From Mesorhizobium terrae (GTDB taxonomy: Bacteria > Pseudomonadota > Alphaproteobacteria > Rhizobiales > Rhizobiaceae), in assembly GCF_008727715.1 (NCBI RefSeq), contig NZ_CP044218.1:3551501-3615500 (forward strand): a DNA stretch of 64,000 nucleotides. Reading direction: 5' to 3'. Position numbers and translations under genes: made by a program. The notes beneath the pieces were generated by a model that was not told where the DNA came from, did not search any database, and saw nothing but the letters and a program-made list of their open reading frames with translations. Below are positions 44,146 to 51,811 of the stretch, piece after piece; the stretch's first letter is position 1; each line of letters opens with the position of its first letter.

Positions 44146-44913
44146 ATGACTGGAAGACTGCAAGGTAAGGTGGCGATCGTCTCGGGCGGTGCGACGGGCA
44201 TGGGCGGCGCTGCCTCGCGCCTCTTCGCGGCAGAAGGCGCGAAGGTGGCGATCGTCGACCGCAACGCGGAAGCCTCGGCGGCCGCCGTTGCCGAGATCGA
44301 GGCGGCCGGCGGCGAGGCCGCCTATTTCACCGCCGATGTCTCGGACGAGGCCCAGGTCGAAGCGGCGGTGAAGGCGGCGGCGGAAACTCTTGGGGCGGCG
44401 ACCGTGCTGTTCAACCATGCCGGCACCATCGTCATCAAGCCGTTCCTGGACACCACGGTGACGGAATGGGATTGGCTGCATGCCGTCAACGTGCGCTCGA
44501 TGTTCCTGATGACGCGCGCGGTGCTGCCGGGCATGATCGCGGCCGGCGGCGGCTCCATCGTCTGCACCTCGTCCATTTCGGCGGTGGCGGCGACGCCGAT
44601 GGAGGTGCTCTACGACACCACCAAGGGCGCCTGCCACATGTTCGCGCGCGCAATCGCCGTCGAGTTCCGCGACAGGAACATCCGCTGCAACGCTGTCTGC
44701 CCCGGCTTCATCCGCACGCCGCACGGCTTGCGTGAAGTTGCGGAATTGCAGCGGCTCGGCGTCGATGTCTCCGAGGCGGCGATTGCCGCCCAGCAGGGCC
44801 GCATCGGCGAACCGGAGGAGGTGGCGAAGGCGGCGCTGTTCCTGGCCAGCGACGAATCGAGCTTCGTCAACGGCGCGCACCTGTTCGTCGACAACGCCTT
44901 TACGGCGATCTGA
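44146..44913 (+). CDS. SDR-family NAD(P)-dependent oxidoreductase
   Basis: 255 residues from the ATG at 44146, 44 bp after the permease stop. Classical SDR: cofactor loop VSGGATGMGGAASRLFA near 11-27, NHAG near 88, active-site Ser in STSSISAVAA-type stretch near 142, and YDTTK (Tyr/Lys pair) near 158. Oxidises or reduces an alcohol/ketone. Co-transcribed with the permease, so it likely works on a transamination or degradation product of the imported compound. Confidence 0.92.
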   Translation: MTGRLQGKVAIVSGGATGMGGAASRLFAAEGAKVAIVDRNAEASAAAVAEIEAAGGEAAYFTADVSDEAQVEAAVKAAAETLGAATVLFNHAGTIVIKPFLDTTVTEWDWLHAVNVRSMFLMTRAVLPGMIAAGGGSIVCTSSISAVAATPMEVLYDTTKGACHMFARAIAVEFRDRNIRCNAVCPGFIRTPHGLREVAELQRLGVDVSEAAIAAQQGRIGEPEEVAKAALFLASDESSFVNGAHLFVDNAFTAI

Positions 44914-44915
44914 GC

Positions 44916-45230
44916 CTAGTCTTCGTCGTCATCCGGGTCGAGCAGGCGGGTGGCGCGCCAGCGTGTCAGCACCTCGTTGGTCTGGCCGACGACAAAGAAA
45001 CGCGCCGAGTCGCGGTCATAGCCTTCCGCCAGCAGCTTCTCGTAATCGGTGTGCTGGTGGCGGACATGGGCAATCGTCGCCAGCCACACCGCGATGCCTG
45101 GCGGCAAGGTCTTCATATGCACGGCGCCGGCGTCGGTGCGGATGCGCTCCATGTCGGCATAAGGCGCCAGCGGCAAAAGTGCGGTGAGCGCCTTGGCGAT
45201 GGCGCGGCGGCGGCCGGTCGGCGCGGTCAT
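44916..45230 (-). CDS. DUF2293-domain protein
   Basis: 104 residues. The stretch MKTLPPGIAVWLATIAHVRH (near 39) with QHTDYEKLLAEGYDRDSARF and VLTRW matches DUF2293, known from rhizobia. Function unknown. The start overlaps the trmO stop by four bases (ATGA), so the two are translated together. It ends against the SDR gene on the other strand. Confidence 0.85.
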   Translation of the reverse strand: MTAPTGRRRAIAKALTALLPLAPYADMERIRTDAGAVHMKTLPPGIAVWLATIAHVRHQHTDYEKLLAEGYDRDSARFFVVGQTNEVLTRWRATRLLDPDDDED

Positions 45231-45733
45231 CGCTCACCCCGGTCCGGCATCAGTGCGTCGGCCAAAACATCGACCGAGGGAAAATAAGGCTTGATGTCGA
45301 TGATCGGCGTGCCGTCTAGCGCGTCGATGGTCTCGATCTCCAGTCTGCCCGCCGCGATATCGAGCGAGACAAGCCGCACCGAATGCAGGCCGACGGGGTT
45401 CGGCCGGGCCGGCGACCGCAGCGCGAAAACGCCTTTGGCTTCCGTAGCATGGCGTGGTTTCTGCACAATCAGATTCCGCGGCGCGTGGTGCATCCAGGTC
45501 AGCACATGGATATGGTTGGCGCGCTCCAATCCGGTCAGGCCGGGGCGATAAGGCTCGTCGATCAGCAATGCCGCCGGCTGGCTGGTCTCTCTCGCGGCGC
45601 GCATGTTCTTCGGACAGTCCTCCCGCGCCATCCAGGGCGACAGAACGCGGCCGATGAAGACGAGATGACCGTCCGGGTCCAGCATGGCCGGATCGTCGGC
45701 TAGTCGTACCTCTCCGTCGCGCATCTCAAACAT
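45227..45733 (-). CDS. trmO: tRNA (N6-threonylcarbamoyladenosine37-N6)-methyltransferase TrmO family
   Basis: 168 residues from the ATG at 45733. The TsaA/YaeB fold is recognisable by GLERANHIHVLTWMHHAP near 70 and SPARPNPVGLHSVRLVSLDI near 108, then the end DIKPYFPSVD. The family methylates t6A37 of tRNAs that read ACY codons, using S-adenosylmethionine. It lies back to back with the SAM-dependent ArsR/metF operon, which is suggestive but not proof of a link. Confidence 0.85.
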   Translation of the reverse strand: MFEMRDGEVRLADDPAMLDPDGHLVFIGRVLSPWMAREDCPKNMRAARETSQPAALLIDEPYRPGLTGLERANHIHVLTWMHHAPRNLIVQKPRHATEAKGVFALRSPARPNPVGLHSVRLVSLDIAAGRLEIETIDALDGTPIIDIKPYFPSVDVLADALMPDRGER

Positions 45734-45814
45734 CGATCGTCCCCCGCGCAAAAGGGCTGCGCCATTTTCTGGTCGTGACGCGACATTGCCAATTGCAAGG
45801 CTTGCGAAATTGAC

Positions 45815-45830
45815 ATAAACATATGTTTAT
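45815..45830. promoter_or_regulatory. Perfect palindromic operator of the ArsR-methyltransferase/metF operon
   Basis: ATAAACATATGTTTAT is a perfect 16-bp palindrome 24 bp before the ArsR start. ArsR/SmtB dimers bind 12-2-12-type AT-rich palindromes of this kind, so autoregulation is likely. Confidence 0.75.
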
Positions 45831-45853
45831 ATCTTTTGCGCGAGACTTCGATC

Positions 45854-46861
45854 ATGCATGTCGCACTCGACACGATGGTAGATACATTGAAGGCGGCGGC
45901 CGAATCCAGCCGGTTGCGCATTCTGGCGCTTTTGGCGCGCGGCGACCTCACGGTTTCCGACCTCACCGAAATCCTTGGTCAGTCGCAACCGCGTGTCTCG
46001 CGCCATCTCAAATTGCTGCTCGATGCCGGGTTGATCGGTCGTTACCAGGAAGGGTCCTGGGCCTTCTTCCGCCTCTCCGACCTCGACAATGCACGCGACT
46101 TCGTGCTCAGGCTGATTGGCGGCATCCGCGCCGACGATCCGCAAGGCGAGCGCGATCTTGAGCGGCTGGCGACGGTCAAACGCAAGCGCCAGGACCGCGC
46201 TGCCGAATATTTCTCCACCAACGCCGCGAGCTGGGACGAAATCCGTTCGCTGCACGTGCCGGAGCGCGCGGTCGAGGCGGCTTTGCTCAAACTGGTCGGC
46301 AAGCGGCCGTTCCAGTCGATGCTCGATCTCGGCACCGGCACCGGCCGCCTGCTCGAAATTTTCGCGCCGCTCTACCGGCGTGGCGTCGGCATCGATATGT
46401 CGCGTGAGATGCTGGCGGTGGCCCGCGCCAATCTCGACAAGGCCGGCGTGGCGCATGCGCAGGTGCGCCAAGGCGATATCCTTTCGCCACCGGTGGAACG
46501 CGATTCTTTCGACCTGATCACCATCCATCAGGTGCTGCATTATCTTGACGATCCGGCGGCCGCCATTCGCGCCGCGGCGCGGCTGCTGCGCCCGTCCGGG
46601 CGGTTGATCATCGTCGATTTCGCCGCGCACGCGCTGGAGTTCCTGCGCGACGAGCATGCGCATCAGCGCCTCGGCTTCTCAGACCGGCAGATCGCCGAAT
46701 GGTTCACCGAAGCCGGTCTCGATCTTGAGGAGAGCCAGGATTTCGAACCGCGCGGCGGCTCCGACGCCAAGCTCACCGTCAAATTGTGGCTCGGTCGCGA
46801 CCGGCGCCTGCTGATCGCCGATCCCATCCCCGAAACCCAATCCGTGCGGGAAATCGCCTGA
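45854..46861 (+). CDS. ArsR-family regulator fused to a SAM-dependent methyltransferase domain
   Basis: 335 residues from the ATG at 45854 (a TTG 18 bp upstream is possible). Residues 1-85: ArsR winged helix (ESSRLRILALLARGDLTVSD ... QSQPRVSRHLKLLLDAGLIG). Residues 130-310: class I methyltransferase with motif I LDLGTGTGRLLEIFAPLYRR near 160 and HQVLHYLDDP near 222. No metal-binding cysteine pair (CxC) is seen, so it probably reports S-adenosylmethionine or homocysteine status rather than metals. Its TGA shares a base with the metF start. Confidence 0.9.
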   Translation: MHVALDTMVDTLKAAAESSRLRILALLARGDLTVSDLTEILGQSQPRVSRHLKLLLDAGLIGRYQEGSWAFFRLSDLDNARDFVLRLIGGIRADDPQGERDLERLATVKRKRQDRAAEYFSTNAASWDEIRSLHVPERAVEAALLKLVGKRPFQSMLDLGTGTGRLLEIFAPLYRRGVGIDMSREMLAVARANLDKAGVAHAQVRQGDILSPPVERDSFDLITIHQVLHYLDDPAAAIRAAARLLRPSGRLIIVDFAAHALEFLRDEHAHQRLGFSDRQIAEWFTEAGLDLEESQDFEPRGGSDAKLTVKLWLGRDRRLLIADPIPETQSVREIA

Positions 46862-47820
46862 TGAACCAGTTCCGCCTTTCCCGCCGCCCCGACATCGGCG
46901 ACAAGATCCGGGTTTCGTTCGAGTTCTTCCCGCCGAAGACCGACGAGATGGAAGCCAGGCTGTGGGAGACGGTCAAGCGGCTGGAACCGCTGAGGCCGAA
47001 CTTCGTCTCCGTCACCTATGGCGCCGGCGGCTCGACACGCGAACGCACGGCACGCACGGTGCGTCGTATCCTCACCGAAACCGGCGTTCCGGCGGCGGCG
47101 CATCTCACCTGCGTCGGTGCGACGCGCGAGGAGGTGGACGCGGTGATCCGCGATTTTTCCGCCACCGGCATCAAGCGTTTCGTCGCGCTGCGCGGCGATC
47201 CGGCCTCCGGCGTTGGCCAGGCCTATACGCCGCATCCCGGCGGCTATCAGAACGGCGCCGAACTGGTGGCGGGCCTGAAGGGGATCGCCGATTTCGACAT
47301 TTCGGTCGCCGCTTATCCGGAAAAGCATCCGGAGAGCCCAGACTTCGCCACCGACATCGAAATGCTGAAGCGCAAGGTGGACAATGGCGCCAAGCGGGCG
47401 ATCACCCAGTTCTTCTTCGACAACGATCTCTACGAACGTTACGTCGAGCGTGTGCGCCGCGCCGGTATCTACATCCCGATCGTGCCGGGCATTCAGCCGG
47501 TGCACAGTTTCCGGCAGGTGGCGAACTTCGCCACGCGCGCCGGCGCCCATGTGCCAGCCTGGCTGGCCGAGCGTTTCGAAGGGCTGGACAACGACCCGCA
47601 GACCCATGCGCTGGTCGCTTCCGCCGTAGCGGCCGAGCAGGTGCTCGATCTTGTCGAGCGTGGCGTCGGCGACTTCCATTTCTACACGATGAACCGCGCC
47701 GACCTCGTCTTCGCCATCTGCCACATGATCGGCATCCGCGCGCACCAGCCGGCTGCGGAAGCTGCGGTGCCGGCAAGCCACACGGCAACGGTTGCCAAGG
47801 CGGGACCGGCCGCCGCCTGA
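46861..47820 (+). CDS. metF: 5,10-Methylenetetrahydrofolate reductase
   Basis: 319 residues. Reduces methylene-THF to methyl-THF, the methyl donor for methionine synthesis. Family features: VSFEFFPPKTDEME near 17, SVTYGAGGSTRERTARTV near 55, AHLTCVGATREEVDAVI near 80, RFVALRGDP near 110, and KRAITQFFFDNDLYERYVER near 180. It overlaps the regulator's stop by one base, so the two are translated together. Control by the ArsR-type protein is likely. Confidence 0.96.
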   Translation: MNQFRLSRRPDIGDKIRVSFEFFPPKTDEMEARLWETVKRLEPLRPNFVSVTYGAGGSTRERTARTVRRILTETGVPAAAHLTCVGATREEVDAVIRDFSATGIKRFVALRGDPASGVGQAYTPHPGGYQNGAELVAGLKGIADFDISVAAYPEKHPESPDFATDIEMLKRKVDNGAKRAITQFFFDNDLYERYVERVRRAGIYIPIVPGIQPVHSFRQVANFATRAGAHVPAWLAERFEGLDNDPQTHALVASAVAAEQVLDLVERGVGDFHFYTMNRADLVFAICHMIGIRAHQPAAEAAVPASHTATVAKAGPAAA

Positions 47821-48060
47821 GTTACACGCGCGTCATTCCGGGCAAGCGAGGCGGAGCCGAGCGCCGACCGAGAACCTATTGAGCAGCGCGGCCGGGTTCA
47901 AATTTCGCCGTGACATCGGCGGAGTGCACGGCACCAGTGCGGAAGTGCGGGCAGACTAAGCGAGGACCGGGCCGCTCTCGACGACGATGCGGCCAATGGG
48001 TCCCGGATAGCCTTCGCTGCGCTTCGGCTTCCGGGATGACGACGGTGTCGGCGTGGTCGT
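47821..48060. repeat. Intergenic region with palindromic repeat fragments
   Basis: No convincing gene in 240 bp. TCCCGGATAGCC (48001-48012) pairs with GGCTTCCGGGA (48026-48036) with one mismatch, and CGTCATTCCGGG near 47831 resembles the reverse complement of the right arm. Such CCCGGAATGACG ends are typical of dispersed rhizobial repeats. The region directly abuts the 3' end of the YdeI-like gene, whose last residues look unusual. Confidence 0.5.
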
Positions 48061-48669
48061 TCAGGAGGAGGCGGATGTGCCAGTGTTTCCAGCCACACCC
48101 TCCGCCATCGCGACTGCCTGCTCGATGCGGCGCTGTCGCGTCTGCTGCTGCCCGGCCCGGCTGATCCAGTCGAGGATTAGCCGCCTGGACGGTGTCGGCA
48201 GCCGTTCGAAATTGCGGTAGGCGGCGCGGTTCTTGTCGAACTCCTGCCGCAGATCGACCGGCAGGCTGGCCGGGAAGGCGCCGGCCGCTGTCTCCCAGTT
48301 GCCGGCGCTTCTGGCCAGGCGTATGGCGGCAAGGCCGGGCTCCCGCATCAGGCCCCTGTCGATCAGGCTTTCGGCGCGTTCGCGGCTGATCCTGTCCCAG
48401 ACGCCGTCGACCGGACGCGGCGAAAAGGTGAGGTGGAAACTGTCGGTGTCGCGCCGCGAAGCCCGGCCGTCGGCCCAGCCGTAGCAGAGCGCATCCTCGA
48501 TCGCCTGATGGAAGTGGATGCCCGGCGCCTCGCTGGTCTTGTGACGGATGAGGAGGCTCACGCCTCGGGCGGTGCGCCCATTGGTTTCCAGCCAAGCGCG
48601 CCACTCCGCGCTGGAGGCGACGGCAAGCATCGGGAAATCGTCGCGGGTGCTGGGTTCGTCGATCCGCAT
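48061..48669 (-). CDS. YdeI/OmpD-associated-family protein
   Basis: 202 residues (GGAAGACGAGCG upstream of the ATG). The motif AIEDALCYGWADGRASRRDT near 55, preceded by GVSLLIRHKTS, then SRPVDGVWDRISRERAESLI-like text near 82 and the C-terminal RRIEQAVAMAE, mark the YdeI/OmdA family, linked in some bacteria to resistance against cationic peptides. The final residues GVAGNTGTSASS depart from the usual ending and lie against a repeat region, so the tail may have been replaced. Cytoplasmic. Confidence 0.85.
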   Translation of the reverse strand: MRIDEPSTRDDFPMLAVASSAEWRAWLETNGRTARGVSLLIRHKTSEAPGIHFHQAIEDALCYGWADGRASRRDTDSFHLTFSPRPVDGVWDRISRERAESLIDRGLMREPGLAAIRLARSAGNWETAAGAFPASLPVDLRQEFDKNRAAYRNFERLPTPSRRLILDWISRAGQQQTRQRRIEQAVAMAEGVAGNTGTSASS

Positions 48670-48743
48670 CGCTCGTCTTCCTACCCCCCGGGGTCGCCGG
48701 TACTATAAGCGGGGCAGGAGTTCCTACAAAGTCCCAGAATGGA

Positions 48744-48769
48744 AAAAGGCCGGGTTTCCCCGGCCTTTT
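48744..48769 (-). terminator. Terminator of the 28-residue membrane protein gene
   Basis: Eleven-bp stem AAAAGGCCGGG / CCCGGCCTTTT with loop TTTC on the plus strand. Reading the minus strand, the stem is followed by a T-run, 47 bp after the small gene's stop. Confidence 0.8.
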
Positions 48770-48815
48770 CAATGATTTGAACTATCAGGTGCTGCTTTCC
48801 CCCGCTTTCGCGGCT

Positions 48816-48902
48816 TTATGGAAGAACGCCCACAATGAGGGCGCCAATGAATGCAAACGCAGCACAAATCATCAATGCGTTGAGTGGCCTCGTTAGTCCC
48901 AT
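48816..48902 (-). CDS. 28-residue single-helix membrane protein
   Basis: Starts at the ATG at 48902 and ends with TAA at 48816. It encodes a short basic head (MGLTRPLN) and one hydrophobic helix (ALMICAAFAFIGALIVGVLP). A very strong ribosome site, GAGGAGG, lies at the right distance and a clean terminator follows, so it is a complete transcription unit. Too short for ordinary gene finders. Function unknown; single-helix proteins of this size often modulate a larger membrane protein. Confidence 0.7.
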   Translation of the reverse strand: MGLTRPLNALMICAAFAFIGALIVGVLP

Positions 48903-49085
48903 GACATAGCCTCCTCTTGGAAAACTATGGCCAGAGTCTAGAGGCAATCAGGCAACACACAAGAAGAAAATGTGCTGCAATGCGACAAGCCTTTAGAAAA
49001 TTCGACCTGTCTCTTGCCCCTATGCCTTGAATTCCTTGGCGAAACAGCGGTGAGCCGGCTGTGCATAAATTGTGTCTGAAAGGTG

Positions 49086-50006
49086 TCAGCGACGGGCGAA
49101 AAGACGCCCGTCTATGGTGACCAGGCCAAGCCCGATCAGCACCATCCCGATAAGCTCGAGCAGCTCGATGCGCTCGCCCAGGAAAGCGATGCCAAGCAGG
49201 ATGGCGCTGACCGGCACGATCAGCGTCACCAGCGACGCGTTGGTAGCTCCGGCGGAGGCGACCAGGTTGAAATAAAGGATGTAGGCGAAGGCGGTGGACA
49301 ACAATGCCAGGCCGAACACAGCAGTCCACACCGGCGTGCTCGCCACGAACAAGCCGCCCGGTCCGACGGCAAGCAGCGCAACCGGGATCATGATGATGGT
49401 GGAGGCGGTCAACTGGCCAGTCGCCAACACCGGCGGCGGTACGCTCTTCAGCCGCCGCGCCACCATCAGTGCGAAGGCATAGGAGAGCGAGGCACCGATC
49501 AGCGCGAATTTCGGCCAGACCGGTCCGCCAAGGCCCGCCAGTACGCCCGGGCCGACCATGACGGCGGTGCCGGCGATGCCGAGGCCGATGCCGGCGAGCT
49601 TGTTCACGGACAGTTTCTCGTCGGTGGTCATCGCATTGGCGACGATCAACGTCCAGAACGGCGTCGTCGCGTTGAGCACCGAGGCTATACCTGCGCCGAG
49701 CTGGGTCTGGCCGGCGAAGATCAGCGCGAAGGGGATGACGTTGTTGGTGAGCGCCAGCAGGAAGAACAGGCCGGCATGGGGCAGCGCCAGCTGGAAGGAG
49801 GGGCCGCGCAGGAGGAGGAAGACATGCAGTGCGGCCGCCGCGATCGCCACGCGAAACAACACCAGCACCAGCGGGTGCATTTCCGCTACCGCGATGCGGG
49901 CGAAAAAGAACGAGCCGCCCCAGATGGCGCCGAGCAGCAGAAGCTGGCCCCAGTCCCTCGCGCTCATCGGCCCGGTGGAAACGGTCTGTGTCGTTGCGGT
50001 GCTCAT
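49086..50006 (-). CDS. DMT-superfamily (EamA) transporter
   Basis: 306 residues from the ATG at 50006 (GGGAGGG upstream). Ten helices in two EamA repeats: LLLLGAIWGGSFFFARIAVA near 18, ALTNNVIPFALIFAGQTQLG near 80, then ALIGASLSYAFALMVARRLK near 165 and STAFAYILYFNLVASAGATN near 235. Likely an exporter of amino acids or other small metabolites. Divergent from the PLP decarboxylase, whose amine product would be a plausible but unproven export substrate. Confidence 0.9.
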   Translation of the reverse strand: MSTATTQTVSTGPMSARDWGQLLLLGAIWGGSFFFARIAVAEMHPLVLVLFRVAIAAAALHVFLLLRGPSFQLALPHAGLFFLLALTNNVIPFALIFAGQTQLGAGIASVLNATTPFWTLIVANAMTTDEKLSVNKLAGIGLGIAGTAVMVGPGVLAGLGGPVWPKFALIGASLSYAFALMVARRLKSVPPPVLATGQLTASTIIMIPVALLAVGPGGLFVASTPVWTAVFGLALLSTAFAYILYFNLVASAGATNASLVTLIVPVSAILLGIAFLGERIELLELIGMVLIGLGLVTIDGRLFARR

Positions 50007-50210
50007 GGCTGGCGGTTCCCTCCCGTGCAGCGCGTTGCTGTCGGGCAAGATTAGCCGCTCTTAGGCTCGCGGCCACCCGAATCCTGCCGTCGGCGGCTTT
50101 ATTCCTGCCAATTCCTTTTGCTGGATCAGTAATGAAGCGAACAGACATGGAAGTGTTTTCTTTCCCGGCTAGCGTGAAATAATTACGCACCGAGAACAGG
50201 GATTCGCCCC

Positions 50211-51431
50211 ATGCAGCGATTCGAAAACGCCCGCGAGGCAGCCCTCGCGCTCCGCCCCGACGATCCGATCTATTGCTTCCGCCCTCAGGTGCTGAAGGAC
50301 GATGCCCGGCAATTCATGCAGATGTTTCCGGGCAAGACCGCCTATGCGGTCAAGACCAATGGCGAGCAGATCGTGCTGAAAGCGCTGGCCGAGGCAGGCG
50401 TTACCGCCTTCGACGTGGCGTCTCCAGGTGAATTCGCCGCCGTGCGCGCCATCTCGCCGGATGCGGAAATGCTCTACATGCACCCGATCAAGGCGCAGTC
50501 GGACATCAAGCTGGCGCTGGAGAAATACGGCATCCGCGTCATCGCCGTCGACCATGAGGACGAGATCACCAAGCTGACGCGGGTGGTGCGCGCGCTCGAC
50601 ATCGACCCCGGTGCGATCACCGTCTTTGTCCGTGTCCAGACCAAGGGCCACGCCGCCTATGAGCTGTCGAAGAAGTTCGGCGCCGGGCCGGCCAACGCGG
50701 TGGAACTGGCGGAGCGGCTGGCGCGCACCGGCTACAAGGTCGGGCTGTGCTTCCATGTCGGCAGCCAGATCGAGGACCCCGACACCTATGAGCGGGCACT
50801 CGCCTCGGCCGACTGGGTGCGCAACCGGCTCTCCTTCGATCTCGCCGGGCTCGATGTCGGCGGCGGCTTCCCGGCCGAATATGGCCACGACCCGAACCGC
50901 AAGCATGTCGAAATGCCGTCGCTCGGCCAGATCATGTCCAGGCTGTCCGGCGATCTCAAGGAATACGGTTTTGACCAGATGCCGCTGGTGGCCGAACCCG
51001 GCCGGGTGATCGTGGCGCGCTGCCTGTCGCTGATCGTGCGTGTGTTGCTGCGCAAGGGCAGGCGGCTCTACATCAATGACGGCATCTGGGCGTCACTGTC
51101 GGATTCGTGGACCGGCAAGATCACGCTGCCGGCGCGTTTCATCCCCGATCCCGCGATCCGCTCGCGCAACGGCTCGGAAAAGAACATCGTGCCGTTCAAG
51201 GTGTGCGGGGCGACCTGCGATTCCGTCGACATCCTGTCGCGGCCGTTCTGGCTGCCGGAAACGGTGGATACCGGCGACTGGATCGAGATCGGCCATATCG
51301 GCGCCTATTCGCTGTCGCTGCGCACCCGCTTCAACGGCTTTTATCCAGACACCTTCGTGGAAGTGACGACGCCCTTCGACGAGGGCGAGGCGCCGCAGGG
51401 CTTCGCCAGTCTGGAGACGATGGCGGATTGA
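50211..51431 (+). CDS. Fold-type III PLP decarboxylase (ornithine/lysine/diaminopimelate type)
   Basis: 406 residues. Alanine-racemase-like barrel with the PLP lysine in KTAYAVKTNGEQIVLKALAE near 45, SPGEFAAVRAISP near 75, VGLCFHVGSQIED near 185 and LAGLDVGGGFPAEYG near 215. The second-subunit loop reads VCGATCDSVDIL near 330, carrying the conserved catalytic Cys. Decarboxylates ornithine or lysine to a polyamine precursor; which one is not decidable by eye. Spacing before the ATG lacks a strong ribosome site. Confidence 0.9.
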   Translation: MQRFENAREAALALRPDDPIYCFRPQVLKDDARQFMQMFPGKTAYAVKTNGEQIVLKALAEAGVTAFDVASPGEFAAVRAISPDAEMLYMHPIKAQSDIKLALEKYGIRVIAVDHEDEITKLTRVVRALDIDPGAITVFVRVQTKGHAAYELSKKFGAGPANAVELAERLARTGYKVGLCFHVGSQIEDPDTYERALASADWVRNRLSFDLAGLDVGGGFPAEYGHDPNRKHVEMPSLGQIMSRLSGDLKEYGFDQMPLVAEPGRVIVARCLSLIVRVLLRKGRRLYINDGIWASLSDSWTGKITLPARFIPDPAIRSRNGSEKNIVPFKVCGATCDSVDILSRPFWLPETVDTGDWIEIGHIGAYSLSLRTRFNGFYPDTFVEVTTPFDEGEAPQGFASLETMAD

Positions 51432-51463
51432 GTTCGAGGGTTCAACCTATTGGGAGATCGACC

Positions 51464-51811
51464 GTGAAAGGCATTGCATTTCTCGCAGGCTCGCTGCTGG
51501 CGATGACTGTCGTCGCATCGGCGACGACCGTGGCGATCAAGCTGCCGGGGAAGGAAAAACCTCAGACCACAAAAGCGACCTACACCTGCCCCGGGCGCAA
51601 AATGACGGTCACCTACATCAACACCAGCGCCAACCAGTTCGCCGTGCTGGATCTCGGCAAGACCACCGTCGTCACCGTTTCGGTGATCAGCGGTTCCGGC
51701 GCGCGCTATGTCGGGCAGCAATACGAGTGGTGGACCAAGGGCAAGGAAGCGACCTTCACCGACCTGATGCAGAACCCGCAGAAACCGGTGACCTGCACCG
51801 AAGCCAAATAG
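51464..51811 (+). CDS. mliC: MliC-family inhibitor of C-type lysozyme
   Basis: 115 residues from the GTG at 51464 (TGGGAG upstream, correct spacing). Signal peptide KGIAFLAGSLLAMTVVASAT. The mature part has the two cysteines (YTCPG, PVTCTEAK) and the invariant SGARYVGQQYEWWTKGKEAT block, which supplies the lysozyme-contacting Ser and Lys residues in MliC/PliC inhibitors. Periplasmic defence against lysozyme. It converges on a lytic transglycosylase gene with no gap between the stops. Confidence 0.87.
   Translation: MKGIAFLAGSLLAMTVVASATTVAIKLPGKEKPQTTKATYTCPGRKMTVTYINTSANQFAVLDLGKTTVVTVSVISGSGARYVGQQYEWWTKGKEATFTDLMQNPQKPVTCTEAK

Noticed and set aside
45734..45853. SAM-type riboswitch ahead of the metF operon
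   Set aside because: I could not fold a SAM-II or other SAM aptamer in this short leader; the perfect palindrome and the ArsR gene give a sufficient explanation.
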